Positions 42,264 through 51,670 are shown, counted from the first letter of the stretch. The stretch: 64,000 bases of DNA from JADHMP01 sp964386915 (GCA_964386915.1 CAYLUQ010000013.1:1-64000); one strand, 5' to 3'. Translations and numbers: made by a program. Notes: generated by a model from the sequence alone, not told the origin.

Positions 42264-45200
42264 TTATTGAGCGATTACCCAATTCCCAGATTTGATCAAG
42301 GGTTCTGCTTGTTTAAACTTTAAGGTTTTAGCTTCTCCGGTAGTCACGTTTTTGATGGTCACTCTTTCGTTGCGTCCAATTTTGGGCTGTTCACGTACCA
42401 CCGTTTCTACTGGGGCACGTTGCGCTTGACTGGCACCCGCTCCAACTTGTCTGTTGCGTTCTGCTAACTGATCGGAGTTGAGCACCTCATCCTTGGTTGT
42501 ATTATAGTGCTGTTGTCGAGTTAGCTTAGCTTCTTGAATAGCATTTTGGTTTTGATTGGGCAAGGTCCCTTTAATCAAAAACGATAGAACTTCACGATTT
42601 AGCTGATTGAGCATAGATTTAAACAGTTCAAAGGCTTCAAACTTATAAATCAATAAGGGATCTTTTTGTTCATGTACAGCCAATTGAACCGACTGCTTGA
42701 GTTCGTCCATTTTGCGCAAGTGAACTTTCCAAGCTTCATCTAAAAGGGCTAGTGTTATGTTGCGTTCAAAATCTTCAATGAGCTTTCGCCCTTTGCTTTC
42801 ATAGGCTTTTTCTAAGTTGGTAACAACATTCAAAGTTTTTACCCCATCGGTAAAAGGCACTACTATACGTTCAAATTTATTGCTAGGCTTTTCAAACACA
42901 TTTTTTATAACCGGAAAGGCGATTTCTGCACTAGAGGCCGTTTTGGCTTCGTAGTGCGCAAGCAAGGCACTGTAAAGGTTTGATACCAGTGTAGTTTCAG
43001 ATTCTTTTTCAAACTGTAATTCATCAATAGGGGAGGTGATTGAGAAATTGCTGATGATTTCAAATTCAAAATTTTTATAATCTTTTTGAGCTTTGTTATT
43101 CAACACTATGTCTTCGCAAGTATCATAGAGCATATTGAGTATGTCTAATTTCAAACGAGAGCCTTGCAGGGCGTGCTTTCTTCTCTTATAGATTACCTCG
43201 CGTTGGGCCCTCATTACATCGTCATATTCTAACAGCCTTTTACGAATGCCAAAGTTGTTCTCTTCTACTTTCTTTTGGGCTCGTTCAATAGATTTGGTCA
43301 TCATGGAATGTTGAATAACCTCTCCCTCTTCAAGTCCCATTCTATCCATCACTTTTGCTACACGATCCGATCCAAAAAGGCGCATCAAATTGTCTTCTAG
43401 GGATACATAGAATTGAGAGCTACCCGGATCTCCTTGACGTCCAGAGCGACCTCTTAATTGGCGGTCAACCCGTCTAGAGTCGTGTCTTTCGGTGCCAATA
43501 ATGGCCAATCCGCCAGCTTGTTTTACCTCTTCAGAAAGTTTAATGTCTGTTCCTCTACCGGCCATATTGGTGGCTATAGTAACCACACCTGGGTTTCCGG
43601 CTTCGGCTACAATATCAGCTTCTTTTTTATGCAATTTGGCGTTGAGCACATTGTGAGGCACTTTTCTGATTTTAAGCATTTTGCTCAGTAATTCAGAAAT
43701 TTCAACCGATGTTGTACCTATCAATACTGGGCGTTTGGCTTGAGAAAGTTGGGTTACTTGCTCAATAACGGCGTTGTATTTTTCCCGTTTGGTTTTATAA
43801 ATTAAATCATTTTCATCTTTTCGGGCAATGGGGCGGTTGGTTGGAATTTCAACAACATCGAGTTTATAAATTTCCCAAAATTCACCTGCTTCTGTAATAG
43901 CTGTACCCGTCATTCCGGAGAGCTTTTGATACATTCTAAAGTAGTTCTGAAGCGTGATGGTGGCATAGGTTTGTGTGGCAGCTTCAATTTTAACACTTTC
44001 TTTGGCTTCAATGGCTTGGTGTAAACCATCTGAATAGCGACGCCCTTCCATGATACGGCCGGTTTGCTCATCTACAATTTTAACCTTATTGTCCATCACC
44101 ACATATTCCACATCTTTTTCAAAGAGGGTATAGGCTTTTAAAAGCTGGTTTAAGGAATGAATACGTTCGCTTTTTACGTCAAAATCTTTAAAGAGGACCT
44201 CTTTTTCTGCCGCTTCTTTTTTAGGTTCTAATCCTTGGGCTTCAATTTTTGCAATTTCACTTCCAATGTCGGGCAAAACAAAAAAGTTTTTATCATTGGT
44301 GTCACCCGAAAGGTTTTCAATTCCTTTTTCGGTGAGTTCAATTTGATTGTTTTTTTCGTCAATGGTAAAAAACAATTCGGCATCCACTTTGGGCATTTCC
44401 CTATTGTTGTCTTGCATATAGAAATTTTCAGTTTTCTGGAGCAATTGTTTTACTCCTTCTTCACTTAAAAATTTAATCAAGGCCTTATTTTTGGGTAATC
44501 CTCTATGCACTCTGAGGAGTAAAAGTCCTCCTTCTTTATCATCTCCGGCTTTTATTTTGGCTTTGGCTTCGGCCAGCACACTGGTTAGGAGGGTTCTTTG
44601 TTGTTGAACCAAACTGGCAATTTGTGGCTTTAACTGATCAAATTCATGCCGATCTCCTTCGGGTGTGGGTCCCGAAATAATTAAGGGTGTTCGGGCATCA
44701 TCAATCAATACAGAATCAACCTCATCTACTATGGCATAGTGGTGTTTGCGTTGCACGAGGTCTTCTTGTGTATGCGCCATATTGTCGCGTAGATAATCAA
44801 ATCCAAACTCGTTGTTGGTGCCATAGGTGATGTCGGCTAGATAGGCCTTGCGTCGCTCCGGGCTATTGGGTTTGTGGTAGTCAATACAATCTACAGAAAG
44901 CCCGTGAAATTCAAAAAGAGGCGCCATCCAAGCGCTGTCTCTTTTGGCTAAATAGTCATTAACAGTTACCAAATGAACTCCTTTTCCGGTGAGGGCGTTG
45001 AGATATACAGGAAGGGTTGCTACAAGGGTTTTTCCTTCTCCTGTTTGCATCTCTGCAATTTTTCCTTGATGAAGGGCAATTCCTCCAATGAGTTGCACAT
45101 CATAGTGAATCATATCCCAAGCCACTTCTTTGCCTGCGGCATCCCATTGATTGCTCCAATGTGCTTGTTCGCCCTTAAGGGTCACATAGCTTTTGTGTTG

Positions 45201-45623
45201 GGAAAGAAGGCGATCGTTTTCATTGGCTGTTACAGTAATTCCTTTTTCTTCAACGAGTCTTCTGGCCGTTTCTTTCACAACGGCAAAGGCCTCGGGTAGC
45301 AGTTCGTTTAAAAGTTCTTGAACAGCGTGATAGGCAGCTTCTTCTTGGGCGTCAATTTTTTCGTAAAGTTCTTCTTTAAGTTCAATGGCTGTGGTTTGTT
45401 CAACTTCACTTTGCAATTTAGAAATGGCTTCCTCAAAGGGAATGCGAATGTCTTTTATTTGTGTTTTAAAGGAGGCTGTTTTAGCTCGCAATTCATCTGC
45501 AGATAGGGGTTTTAATTGCTCTTGCGCAGCGTTAATTTTTTGTACAAGGGGTGTTATTTTTTTAAGGTCTTGTTTGGTTTTGTCGCCTACAAAGGTTTTA
45601 AGAATGCTGTTTACTATACTCAT
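42264..45623 (-). CDS. secA: Protein translocase ATPase SecA, extended form
   Basis: An 1119-residue motor that drives preprotein export through SecYEG. Walker A (MQTGEGKT), the DEVDSVLIDDARTPLIISGP region, TNMAGRGTD, and GRSGRQGDPG are present. It is about 200 residues longer than E. coli SecA. Much of the excess is an insertion in the preprotein-crosslinking region (about residues 320-500). The C-terminus lacks the usual zinc-binding CxCxSGKK(Y/F)KxCH and instead ends GNWVIAQ. The long form is usual in Bacteroidota. A -7 box (TACATTTG, 45653-45660) lies 30 bases upstream. Confidence 0.96.
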   Translation of the reverse strand: MSIVNSILKTFVGDKTKQDLKKITPLVQKINAAQEQLKPLSADELRAKTASFKTQIKDIRIPFEEAISKLQSEVEQTTAIELKEELYEKIDAQEEAAYHAVQELLNELLPEAFAVVKETARRLVEEKGITVTANENDRLLSQHKSYVTLKGEQAHWSNQWDAAGKEVAWDMIHYDVQLIGGIALHQGKIAEMQTGEGKTLVATLPVYLNALTGKGVHLVTVNDYLAKRDSAWMAPLFEFHGLSVDCIDYHKPNSPERRKAYLADITYGTNNEFGFDYLRDNMAHTQEDLVQRKHHYAIVDEVDSVLIDDARTPLIISGPTPEGDRHEFDQLKPQIASLVQQQRTLLTSVLAEAKAKIKAGDDKEGGLLLLRVHRGLPKNKALIKFLSEEGVKQLLQKTENFYMQDNNREMPKVDAELFFTIDEKNNQIELTEKGIENLSGDTNDKNFFVLPDIGSEIAKIEAQGLEPKKEAAEKEVLFKDFDVKSERIHSLNQLLKAYTLFEKDVEYVVMDNKVKIVDEQTGRIMEGRRYSDGLHQAIEAKESVKIEAATQTYATITLQNYFRMYQKLSGMTGTAITEAGEFWEIYKLDVVEIPTNRPIARKDENDLIYKTKREKYNAVIEQVTQLSQAKRPVLIGTTSVEISELLSKMLKIRKVPHNVLNAKLHKKEADIVAEAGNPGVVTIATNMAGRGTDIKLSEEVKQAGGLAIIGTERHDSRRVDRQLRGRSGRQGDPGSSQFYVSLEDNLMRLFGSDRVAKVMDRMGLEEGEVIQHSMMTKSIERAQKKVEENNFGIRKRLLEYDDVMRAQREVIYKRRKHALQGSRLKLDILNMLYDTCEDIVLNNKAQKDYKNFEFEIISNFSITSPIDELQFEKESETTLVSNLYSALLAHYEAKTASSAEIAFPVIKNVFEKPSNKFERIVVPFTDGVKTLNVVTNLEKAYESKGRKLIEDFERNITLALLDEAWKVHLRKMDELKQSVQLAVHEQKDPLLIYKFEAFELFKSMLNQLNREVLSFLIKGTLPNQNQNAIQEAKLTRQQHYNTTKDEVLNSDQLAERNRQVGAGASQAQRAPVETVVREQPKIGRNERVTIKNVTTGEAKTLKFKQAEPLIKSGNWVIAQ

Positions 45624-45652
45624 GAAGAAACGGGCTTAGTCTATATTTTAGT

Positions 45653-45660
45653 CAAATGTA
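45653..45660 (-). promoter_or_regulatory. -7 promoter box for secA
   Basis: Minus-strand TACATTTG matches TAnnTTTG and lies 30 bases before the secA ATG, directly after the terminator of the upstream DUF2795 gene. Confidence 0.45.
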
Positions 45661-45663
45661 GTT

Positions 45664-45690
45664 ATAAAAAAAGTCTCCGAGGAGACTTTG
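45664..45690 (-). terminator. Intrinsic terminator after the DUF2795 gene
   Basis: On the minus strand AAAGTCTCC-TC-GGAGACTTT forms a hairpin (8 bp with a 4-base loop), followed directly by a run of T. It lies 24 bases after the DUF2795 stop, separating that gene from secA. It also overlaps the -33 region of the secA promoter. Confidence 0.8.
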
Positions 45691-45713
45691 TAAAGGTTGT
45701 TCAACAATTTTTA

Positions 45714-45935
45714 TTAATATTCATCCTCATTCCAAAGATAATCTTCTTCGGTTGGAAAGTCTGGCCAAATTTCTTCAATAGATTCGTAAATATCACCTTC
45801 ATCCTCCATAGATTGTAAATTTTCAACTACTTCTAATGGGGCACCCGTGCGAATTGAAAAATCGATCAATTCATCTTTGGTAGCTGGCCAGGGAGCATCG
45901 CTGAGGTATGATGCTAATTCTAGAGTCCAATACAT
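45714..45935 (-). CDS. Small acidic DUF2795 protein
   Basis: A 73-residue, very acidic cytoplasmic protein of the DUF2795 family, for which no function is known. The core (YWTLELASYLSDAPWPATKDELIDFS) includes the typical segment in which Pro-Trp-Pro precedes a helix. The C-terminal half is rich in Asp and Glu and ends DYLWNEDEY. It is monocistronic: a promoter (TTG-19-TATTTTTG) upstream and a terminator hairpin downstream. The name DUF2795 rests on recognition, not a search. Confidence 0.85.
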   Translation of the reverse strand: MYWTLELASYLSDAPWPATKDELIDFSIRTGAPLEVVENLQSMEDEGDIYESIEEIWPDFPTEEDYLWNEDEY

Positions 45936-45952
45936 AGCTAATATAATTTTTG

Positions 45953-45982
45953 CAAAAATAGATTTTTATAAAATCTGTGCAA
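45953..45982 (-). promoter_or_regulatory. Promoter of the DUF2795 gene (-33 TTG, -7 TATTTTTG)
   Basis: Minus-strand TTG (45982-45980), 19 bases, then TATTTTTG (45960-45953). The start codon is 18 bases further. Both elements and the spacing are acceptable. Confidence 0.5.
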
Positions 45983-45997
45983 CAAAAAAAGAATAAA

Positions 45998-46558
45998 TTA
46001 GCTAACCTTCCATTTGGTCTCTTCAATTTCGTGGTCTAAACTGAATTTTCTGGAAAGGGTAAAAAGATAATCGGACAGTCTATTCATGTAGATAATACAC
46101 TCGTTTTGAATTACTTCCGTTTCGTTCAATTCTGTAATGTTTCGTTCTGCACGTCGGCAAACACTCCGGGCTAAATGGGAATAAGAAACCAAAATATGAC
46201 CGCCTGGAATAATAAAATTTTTCAAAGGAGGAAGATCTTGTGTAATGTTATCAATTTCCTCTTCGATTCTTCTAATGTGTTTGATAGAAATGGGCTCCAC
46301 GCCCTTAGGCAAAGCTTTTTCTTCTGGAACAGCGAGCTGAGCAGCCAAATTCATCAACTCCTTTTGAATTTGAAATAAATATTGTTCTATGTCTTTAATA
46401 GTGAGGTGATCGCGAATCACTCCTAGCCAAGCAATGAGCTCATCTAGGGCTCCATTGGCTTTAATTCTGAGGTTGTGTTTGGGGACTCTTTTGCCTGTTA
46501 TTAGCGAAGTGGTTCCATCATCACCTGTTCGGGTATAAACTTTAATATCTTCAATCAT
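45998..46558 (-). CDS. Cob(I)alamin adenosyltransferase, PduO type
   Basis: A 186-residue trimeric enzyme that transfers adenosine from ATP to cob(I)alamin to make adenosylcobalamin. It has VYTRTGDDGTTSLITGKRVPK (P-loop-like ATP site at the N-terminus), the NGALDELIAWLG helix, and ARSVCRRAERN near residue 135. This suggests the cell uses B12 coenzyme, perhaps for methylmalonyl-CoA mutase or ribonucleotide reductase; neither is in the window. A -7 box (TACTTTTG) lies 29 bases upstream. Confidence 0.92.
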   Translation of the reverse strand: MIEDIKVYTRTGDDGTTSLITGKRVPKHNLRIKANGALDELIAWLGVIRDHLTIKDIEQYLFQIQKELMNLAAQLAVPEEKALPKGVEPISIKHIRRIEEEIDNITQDLPPLKNFIIPGGHILVSYSHLARSVCRRAERNITELNETEVIQNECIIYMNRLSDYLFTLSRKFSLDHEIEETKWKVS

Positions 46559-46586
46559 CCAACTTCAATTTATTAGGGCTTTCTTA

Positions 46587-46594
46587 CAAAAGTA
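46587..46594 (-). promoter_or_regulatory. -7 promoter box for the cobalamin adenosyltransferase gene
   Basis: Minus-strand TACTTTTG matches TAnnTTTG, 29 bases before the ATG at 46558. No clear -33 partner. Confidence 0.4.
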
Positions 46595-46660
46595 TTAATT
46601 CTGCATACGAATAAAGCAGTATAGAGCAAAAACTTACCAAAGGTTAAACAAAATGAGTAT

Positions 46661-48259
46661 TTAACTCTTTTTTAAACGGCCACTAATAGCAAGAAGCAAG
46701 AATAACCCAAAAACAAAAAGAGCCCAACGGTTGAGGATATCGTCATATTGGCTGTAAAACGTAATCTCTTTTCGCGAAGAAAGCGTTCCGGTAAGCACCC
46801 CTTTTTGACCGTAAGGAAGGCTTTTGATTAGTTCCCCTTTAGCATTGATGAGGGCTGAAATTCCCGTATTTGCCGATCTAGCAATGGCACGTCTATTTTC
46901 AATAGCCCGCAGTTGGGTGTATTGTAGCAATTGTCTATGTCCTTCGGTATTGTCCCACCAAGCATCGTTGGAAATAACAGCCAAAAAGGTTGCACCTGCT
47001 TTAACATAATCGCTAACAAAAGCGCCATAAACAGACTCGTAACAAATGATGGGAGCTGCAACAATGGGTTTGGAATGGTTTTTAAAAACAGATCGGGTTG
47101 TTTGGGTTGCTCTACTGGCCACCGTGCCCCCCATATCCAGCAAAAAAGAACCAATTAGCGGGTTTAACATCTCCTTAAAAGGCATGTTTTCAACTCCCAC
47201 AACCAACTTTGATTTATGATAGACCTCATGGGGCGACTGATAGTGTTCCCATATGGCCGAATTGTAAAAATCGGCCCAAATTCCAGTTCTAATTTTATTG
47301 GCGGTTGCAGTGGGAGCTTCTTGTCCTCGGTAAACATCATAAAATTGAACGCCCGATATGAGTTCTGTATTAGGAAAATCACCTAAAAAGCGTTGGAAGG
47401 CAAAGTGAAGATCACTTTCAGAGTAGTTTTTTAATTCTAGCCCATTTCCGTCGGCGAAATAGGTTTCAGGCAACAGAATATAATCTGTGTCTCCTGCTAT
47501 TTGATTCTGAATTTGATTTTGAAAAGCCTTAAAAAATTGGGTATTTGATTGCTCATATTTTTCAACATAGGGATCAATATTGGGCTGTACAATGGCTACT
47601 TTAAATTCTTCGCCAGAGGTAGAAACACGCTCGTATAGATAGAGCGAAAAGGCTATGGGCAAAGCAATGGCTACCATCCAAGGGAGGGTTTTGCGTAGCC
47701 AGATTATTTTTGGGGTGGAGGCGGAGTTTGATTGTATGATGCTAAAAAGACCTATGTTAAGCAGCAAGACCCACAAACTGCCACCAGCCACTCCAGAATA
47801 TTCATACCATTGAATCCAATAGAGTTTAGCGCTAAAAACATGCCCTAAGGTTAACCACGGCCAGGATAAATCCCAGTTTAAATGAAATTTTTCAAAGGTC
47901 AGCCACAAACAAACTAAAAAGATATAGGCAGAGCGCAAGGGCAGCCTTTTCTTTGCCCAATGAAAAAGATAAAATAGCAGGGCATAAAAAAGAGCGTTAC
48001 AAAAATTAGCAAATAACATGCCTACAAAAGAGGCGTTGACCAACCACCAGGTGGTGCACAAATTCCAAATTAAAAAGGTTAAATAGCTATAGAAAAACAA
48101 ATTCCAACTTCTGTTTTGCTGCGCCAAAAGATTTTCCAATTGCAGCAGAGGCACCAAGGCAATGAAGCATACTATAGTTATTCCATATGTAGGCCAGCAT
48201 AGGGATAGGAGTGCTCCAGAAAGCAAAGAAAGAAAAAGTGGTTTTTGAAATAATTGCAT
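46661..48259 (-). CDS. lnt: Apolipoprotein N-acyltransferase
   Basis: A 532-residue inner-membrane enzyme that adds the third acyl chain to lipoproteins. About seven N-terminal transmembrane helices precede a periplasmic nitrilase-like domain. The catalytic triad is visible: Glu in LLPETYFAD, Lys in YHKSKLVVG, and Cys in PIICYESVYG. A C-terminal helix follows. At least five predicted lipoproteins in this window would be substrates. The -7 box TAGCTTTG ends 5 bases before the ATG, predicting a leaderless or nearly leaderless mRNA. It is divergent from pssA. Confidence 0.94.
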   Translation of the reverse strand: MQLFQKPLFLSLLSGALLSLCWPTYGITIVCFIALVPLLQLENLLAQQNRSWNLFFYSYLTFLIWNLCTTWWLVNASFVGMLFANFCNALFYALLFYLFHWAKKRLPLRSAYIFLVCLWLTFEKFHLNWDLSWPWLTLGHVFSAKLYWIQWYEYSGVAGGSLWVLLLNIGLFSIIQSNSASTPKIIWLRKTLPWMVAIALPIAFSLYLYERVSTSGEEFKVAIVQPNIDPYVEKYEQSNTQFFKAFQNQIQNQIAGDTDYILLPETYFADGNGLELKNYSESDLHFAFQRFLGDFPNTELISGVQFYDVYRGQEAPTATANKIRTGIWADFYNSAIWEHYQSPHEVYHKSKLVVGVENMPFKEMLNPLIGSFLLDMGGTVASRATQTTRSVFKNHSKPIVAAPIICYESVYGAFVSDYVKAGATFLAVISNDAWWDNTEGHRQLLQYTQLRAIENRRAIARSANTGISALINAKGELIKSLPYGQKGVLTGTLSSRKEITFYSQYDDILNRWALFVFGLFLLLAISGRLKKS

Positions 48260-48264
48260 TTGTT

Positions 48265-48272
48265 CAAAGCTA
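48265..48272 (-). promoter_or_regulatory. -7 promoter box for lnt, 6 bases from the start codon
   Basis: Minus-strand TAGCTTTG matches TAnnTTTG. Its G is 6 bases from the A of the ATG at 48259, so the transcript would have almost no leader. Confidence 0.45.
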
Positions 48273-48331
48273 ATTTTTTTGAAGTTAATGCAATTAGTAT
48301 ATTGGTAAAAATTTCCACTTTATTAGAATTT

Positions 48332-49069
48332 ATGATTCGAAAAAACATTCCCAATCTCTTCACATCTATAAATTTCATCTGCGGGTGTTTAGGACTCTAT
48401 TTAGCCTTTAAGAATTTATTCGAAGCCGCTTTTTTTATGGTCTTGCTAGGTACCTTTTTTGATCTTTTTGATGGATTTTTTGCTCGTTTGCTAAAAGTAG
48501 AAAGTCAGTTTGGGATGCAATTTGATTCTATGGCCGATTTAATTACGAGTGGCTTTGTGCCTGGTGTGGTGATGTATGAATTATTCTTAAAAATCGGAAT
48601 TCGGGAGCAAAATTTTTTGTTTTCTGTTTTTGAAAATGAATTCGTTTTTAGCTTTGCTCCTCTAGGCTTAATGGGTTTTATAATTCCGCTTAGTGCCGCT
48701 ATTAGACTCGTTCGGTTCAATTTAGATACGCAACAAAAAAGTGAATTTAGAGGGTTGCCCACTCCGGCTAATGCTTTGTTTATTGCTTCTTTGCCCTTGT
48801 TGTTAGAGCACAAATATTTTGTCTTTTTCAAACCCTTTGTTTACAGTTTTACGGGCTTGCTAGTGGTGGTGGTTATTTCTTCTTTTTTAATGAATTCTCG
48901 AATTCGGCTGTTTGCCTTTAAAATAACCACCTATCAATTGTCAGACTACGGCTATCAAATTTCTTTGCTGCTTTGCAGCCTTCCCCTGTTTTATTTTCTC
49001 CAGTGGGTGGCCGTGCCTATATTGATAATTTTATATCTTTTTTTAAATGTAATTCGAAATAGTTTTTAG
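48332..49069 (+). CDS. pssA: CDP-alcohol phosphatidyltransferase, probable phosphatidylserine synthase
   Basis: A 245-residue integral membrane enzyme with about seven hydrophobic segments. The CDP-alcohol phosphotransferase motif is clear: DLFDGFFARLLK, then G...D...D in FGMQFDSMADL. The N-terminus (IRKNIPNLFTSINFICG) matches the CDP-diacylglycerol-serine O-phosphatidyltransferase branch, so it probably makes phosphatidylserine for phosphatidylethanolamine. The ATG at 48332 is preferred; 26 upstream in-frame residues reach back over the lnt promoter. It is convergent with lptB (15-base gap). Confidence 0.9.
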   Translation: MIRKNIPNLFTSINFICGCLGLYLAFKNLFEAAFFMVLLGTFFDLFDGFFARLLKVESQFGMQFDSMADLITSGFVPGVVMYELFLKIGIREQNFLFSVFENEFVFSFAPLGLMGFIIPLSAAIRLVRFNLDTQQKSEFRGLPTPANALFIASLPLLLEHKYFVFFKPFVYSFTGLLVVVVISSFLMNSRIRLFAFKITTYQLSDYGYQISLLLCSLPLFYFLQWVAVPILIILYLFLNVIRNSF

Positions 49070-49084
49070 GTAAGAGACCGAAGC

Positions 49085-49825
49085 CTAAAATTCTAATTTC
49101 TTTTTTCGGAGTTCAAAGTTTTGACCTAGGTAGACTTTGCGCACCATTTCATCTTCTGCTAACACCTCTGGGGTTCCAGCTTTAAGAATGCTACCTTCAA
49201 ACATGAGGTAGGTTTTGTCTGTTATGGCCAAGGTTTCTTGCACGTTGTGATCGGTAATTAAGATGCCGATGTTTTTATTTTTTAAATGTGCCACTATACG
49301 CTGAATGTCTTCTACCGCAACGGGGTCAACACCAGCAAAAGGTTCGTCTAAAAGAACAAATTTAGGGTCTGTGGCTAGGGCACGTGCAATTTCGGTTCGG
49401 CGGCGTTCTCCACCAGAAAGCAAATCACCTCTGTTTTTGCGAATATGACCCAATCCAAATTCTTCAATCAACGCATCCGCTTTCATATCCCGTTCTTTTT
49501 TGCTGAGATTGGTCATTTCCAACACGCTAAGAATGTTGTTCTCCACACTCAGTTTTCGGAACACGGAAGCCTCTTGCGCAAGGTAGCCAATACCCTTTTG
49601 CGCTCTTCTATACATGGGGTCTTTGGTAATCTCTTGTTGATCGAGAAAAATTTTACCCTCATTGGGTTTGACTAGCCCCACTATCATATAGAATGAGGTG
49701 GTTTTTCCAGCTCCATTTGGGCCTAACAGCCCCACAATTTGCCCTTGAGAAACTTCTAATGAAATTCCCTTAACAACTTTTCTGCCTTTATATGATTTTA
49801 CTATGTTTTCTGCAAAAAGCTTCAT
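49085..49825 (-). CDS. lptB: LPS export ABC transporter ATP-binding protein
   Basis: A 246-residue ABC ATPase that powers extraction of LPS from the inner membrane together with LptF and LptG. Walker A GPNGAGKT (35-42), signature LLSGGERRR, Walker B FVLLDEPFAGVDP and switch His (ITDHN) are intact. Sequence features such as QEASVFRKLSVENNI are typical of LptB. The start overlaps the tatC stop (ATGA). A candidate permease subunit is encoded at 6122-7204. Confidence 0.95.
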   Translation of the reverse strand: MKLFAENIVKSYKGRKVVKGISLEVSQGQIVGLLGPNGAGKTTSFYMIVGLVKPNEGKIFLDQQEITKDPMYRRAQKGIGYLAQEASVFRKLSVENNILSVLEMTNLSKKERDMKADALIEEFGLGHIRKNRGDLLSGGERRRTEIARALATDPKFVLLDEPFAGVDPVAVEDIQRIVAHLKNKNIGILITDHNVQETLAITDKTYLMFEGSILKAGTPEVLAEDEMVRKVYLGQNFELRKKKLEF

Positions 49826-50643
49826 ATTTTTTGGGATTTCATGGCTTTTTCTTGTCTGCGCACCACCACTTTTGCAATGATAATACTTATTTCATAGAGA
49901 ATCAAAATGGGAATACTCACAATAACTTGACTGGCAATATCTGGTGGTGTGATAATGGCCGAGAGACTCAAGACCAAGACTAGGGCTATTTTTCTGTTTT
50001 TCTTTAAAAATTCAGGGGTAATGACGCCCACTTTGGTTAAGAAATAAATAATGATGGGCAATTCAAAAATGAGACCGGATGCGAGAACAGAAGCTCGCAA
50101 TAAGCCAATATAACTGCTTAAGTCAAAATCGTTAAAAATTTGAGCGCTCACGGAATAGTTCGCCAAAAAGTTGATGGAAAGGGGAGTTACAATATAGTAG
50201 CCAAATAAAATCCCACAAAAGAAAAGTAGGGAGGCAATAAAAATAAATCCTCTTGCATTTTTACGTTCATTCTCATAGAGTCCAGGGCTAACAAATCGCC
50301 AAAATTCATAGACCACATAAGGAAATGCAACAATAAAGCCAGCTAACACGGAGGTCCAAAGGTGAGCAGAAAATTGTCCCGAAACATTCCGACTTTGAAT
50401 GCGAAAAGGCAGTTCATCATCGCAAAAACTACTAGTTTGCCCTAACGATTCGGCAATAGAACAAAACCATTGATAAGTAATGAAGTCTTTGCTTTTGGGG
50501 CCAAACAGCAAAACATCAAAAATAAACCCTTTGAAAAAAAAAGCTACTGCAGCTAAAATAACAATGGCTAGCGTAGCTCGCAAAAGATGCCACCGCAATT
50601 CTTCTAAATGGCCCAAAAAGGACATTTCATCTTTTTCACTCAT
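49822..50643 (-). CDS. tatC: Twin-arginine translocase subunit TatC
   Basis: A 273-residue polytopic membrane protein, the receptor of the Tat pathway that exports folded proteins with twin-arginine signals. The N-terminus MSFLGHLEELRWHLLRA with the conserved Glu, the FYVVYEFWRFVSPGLYENE-like loop (read FPYVVYEFWRFVSPGL), and six transmembrane segments are seen. Its start overlaps the kdsD end by 8 bases and its stop overlaps lptB. No tatA is in the window. Confidence 0.95.
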   Translation of the reverse strand: MSEKDEMSFLGHLEELRWHLLRATLAIVILAAVAFFFKGFIFDVLLFGPKSKDFITYQWFCSIAESLGQTSSFCDDELPFRIQSRNVSGQFSAHLWTSVLAGFIVAFPYVVYEFWRFVSPGLYENERKNARGFIFIASLLFFCGILFGYYIVTPLSINFLANYSVSAQIFNDFDLSSYIGLLRASVLASGLIFELPIIIYFLTKVGVITPEFLKKNRKIALVLVLSLSAIITPPDIASQVIVSIPILILYEISIIIAKVVVRRQEKAMKSQKI

Positions 50644-51607
50644 CTTTTAATCCTTGTTTTGTGAAATCTAATATATGAACAATCCCTAAATAGCCACCAT
50701 CTTGATGGCAAACCACTAGGTGATTAAACTTTTTTTCGTTTAGCACTTTTAGAGCTTCTAGCGCTTTTGTGTCAGCCTGGAGTTGAAGCGGATTTACAGT
50801 CATGATGTCAGCTGCTGTAAGTGCCTGCCATTGCGGATATTTTTCTAGCATTCTTCTCAAGTCACCGTCTGTAATAAAGCCAACTACTCGATTCTCTTCT
50901 AATACCACAGTAGCACCTAGTCTTTTGCTTGTAATTTCTTGGAGCACTTCTTGTGTAGTTGCTGTTTTTTGAACGGCAGCTTTTTCATGTCCATCAAGCA
51001 TTTGTCCAAGGGTTAAGTTGAGTTTTTTACCCAAGAGTCCACCCGGATGCAGTTGGGCAAAATCGGATGCTTTAAAACGATTTAAACGCATCAAGCAAAC
51101 GGCCATTAGATCCCCCATAATTAGTTGTAGGGTGGTGCTGGTGGTGGGTGCTAAATTATCTAAATCTGCTTCTTTAGTTAATGGAATCTGAATTAAAAAA
51201 TCAGCTTGTTCCGCTAAAGGTGATTGTCTATTTGTGGTTAGGGCAATGAGGGGTATTTCTAGCTGTTTTAAATAGGGAATAAGAAAATCAAACTCACTGG
51301 AAAAACCACTTTTAGAAAGGCATAAAGCAATATCGCCCTTTTGAATGCTACCTAAATCGCCATGAGCCGCATCACCCGCATGTAAAAATAAAGCCGGAGT
51401 TCCAGTAGAATTGAAAGTTGCAGCCATTTTTTGGGCAATCAAGCCACTTTTACCAACACCCGTAACAACAAGTCTCCCTTCATTAGCATGCAGCAATTCT
51501 AAAACTTCTTCAAAAGTGTTGTTTAAGCACTTAAAAAGTTCACTAATGGCTTCATATTCAATCTGTAAACTTTCCTTTGCTATTTGGAGTATGGGGAAGT
51601 CGTTCAA
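50636..51607 (-). CDS. kdsD: D-arabinose-5-phosphate isomerase (KdsD/KpsF)
   Basis: A 323-residue SIS-domain isomerase with two C-terminal CBS domains, making arabinose-5-phosphate for Kdo of LPS. SIS motifs are VVTGVGKSGLIAQKMAATF and LSKSGFSSE. The longest ORF begins at 51688, but a promoter box (TACATTTG, 51663-51670) lies inside that extension. The only sensible in-frame start after it is TTG at 51607, giving NDFPILQIAKESL, the usual family N-terminus. The gene leads the kdsD-tatC-lptB cluster and is divergent from recQ. Confidence 0.9.
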   Translation of the reverse strand: MNDFPILQIAKESLQIEYEAISELFKCLNNTFEEVLELLHANEGRLVVTGVGKSGLIAQKMAATFNSTGTPALFLHAGDAAHGDLGSIQKGDIALCLSKSGFSSEFDFLIPYLKQLEIPLIALTTNRQSPLAEQADFLIQIPLTKEADLDNLAPTTSTTLQLIMGDLMAVCLMRLNRFKASDFAQLHPGGLLGKKLNLTLGQMLDGHEKAAVQKTATTQEVLQEITSKRLGATVVLEENRVVGFITDGDLRRMLEKYPQWQALTAADIMTVNPLQLQADTKALEALKVLNEKKFNHLVVCHQDGGYLGIVHILDFTKQGLKDE

Positions 51608-51662
51608 ACTATTAATACTTTTGGTTTTGGATTCAATTAGAAAAGTGGTATATTCATGGATG

Positions 51663-51670
51663 CAAATGTA
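51663..51670 (-). promoter_or_regulatory. -7 promoter box for the kdsD-tatC-lptB cluster
   Basis: Minus-strand TACATTTG matches TAnnTTTG. It sits inside the longest possible kdsD ORF, which argues that translation starts downstream at the TTG (51607). An out-of-frame ATG at 51657 stops after six codons. Confidence 0.45.
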
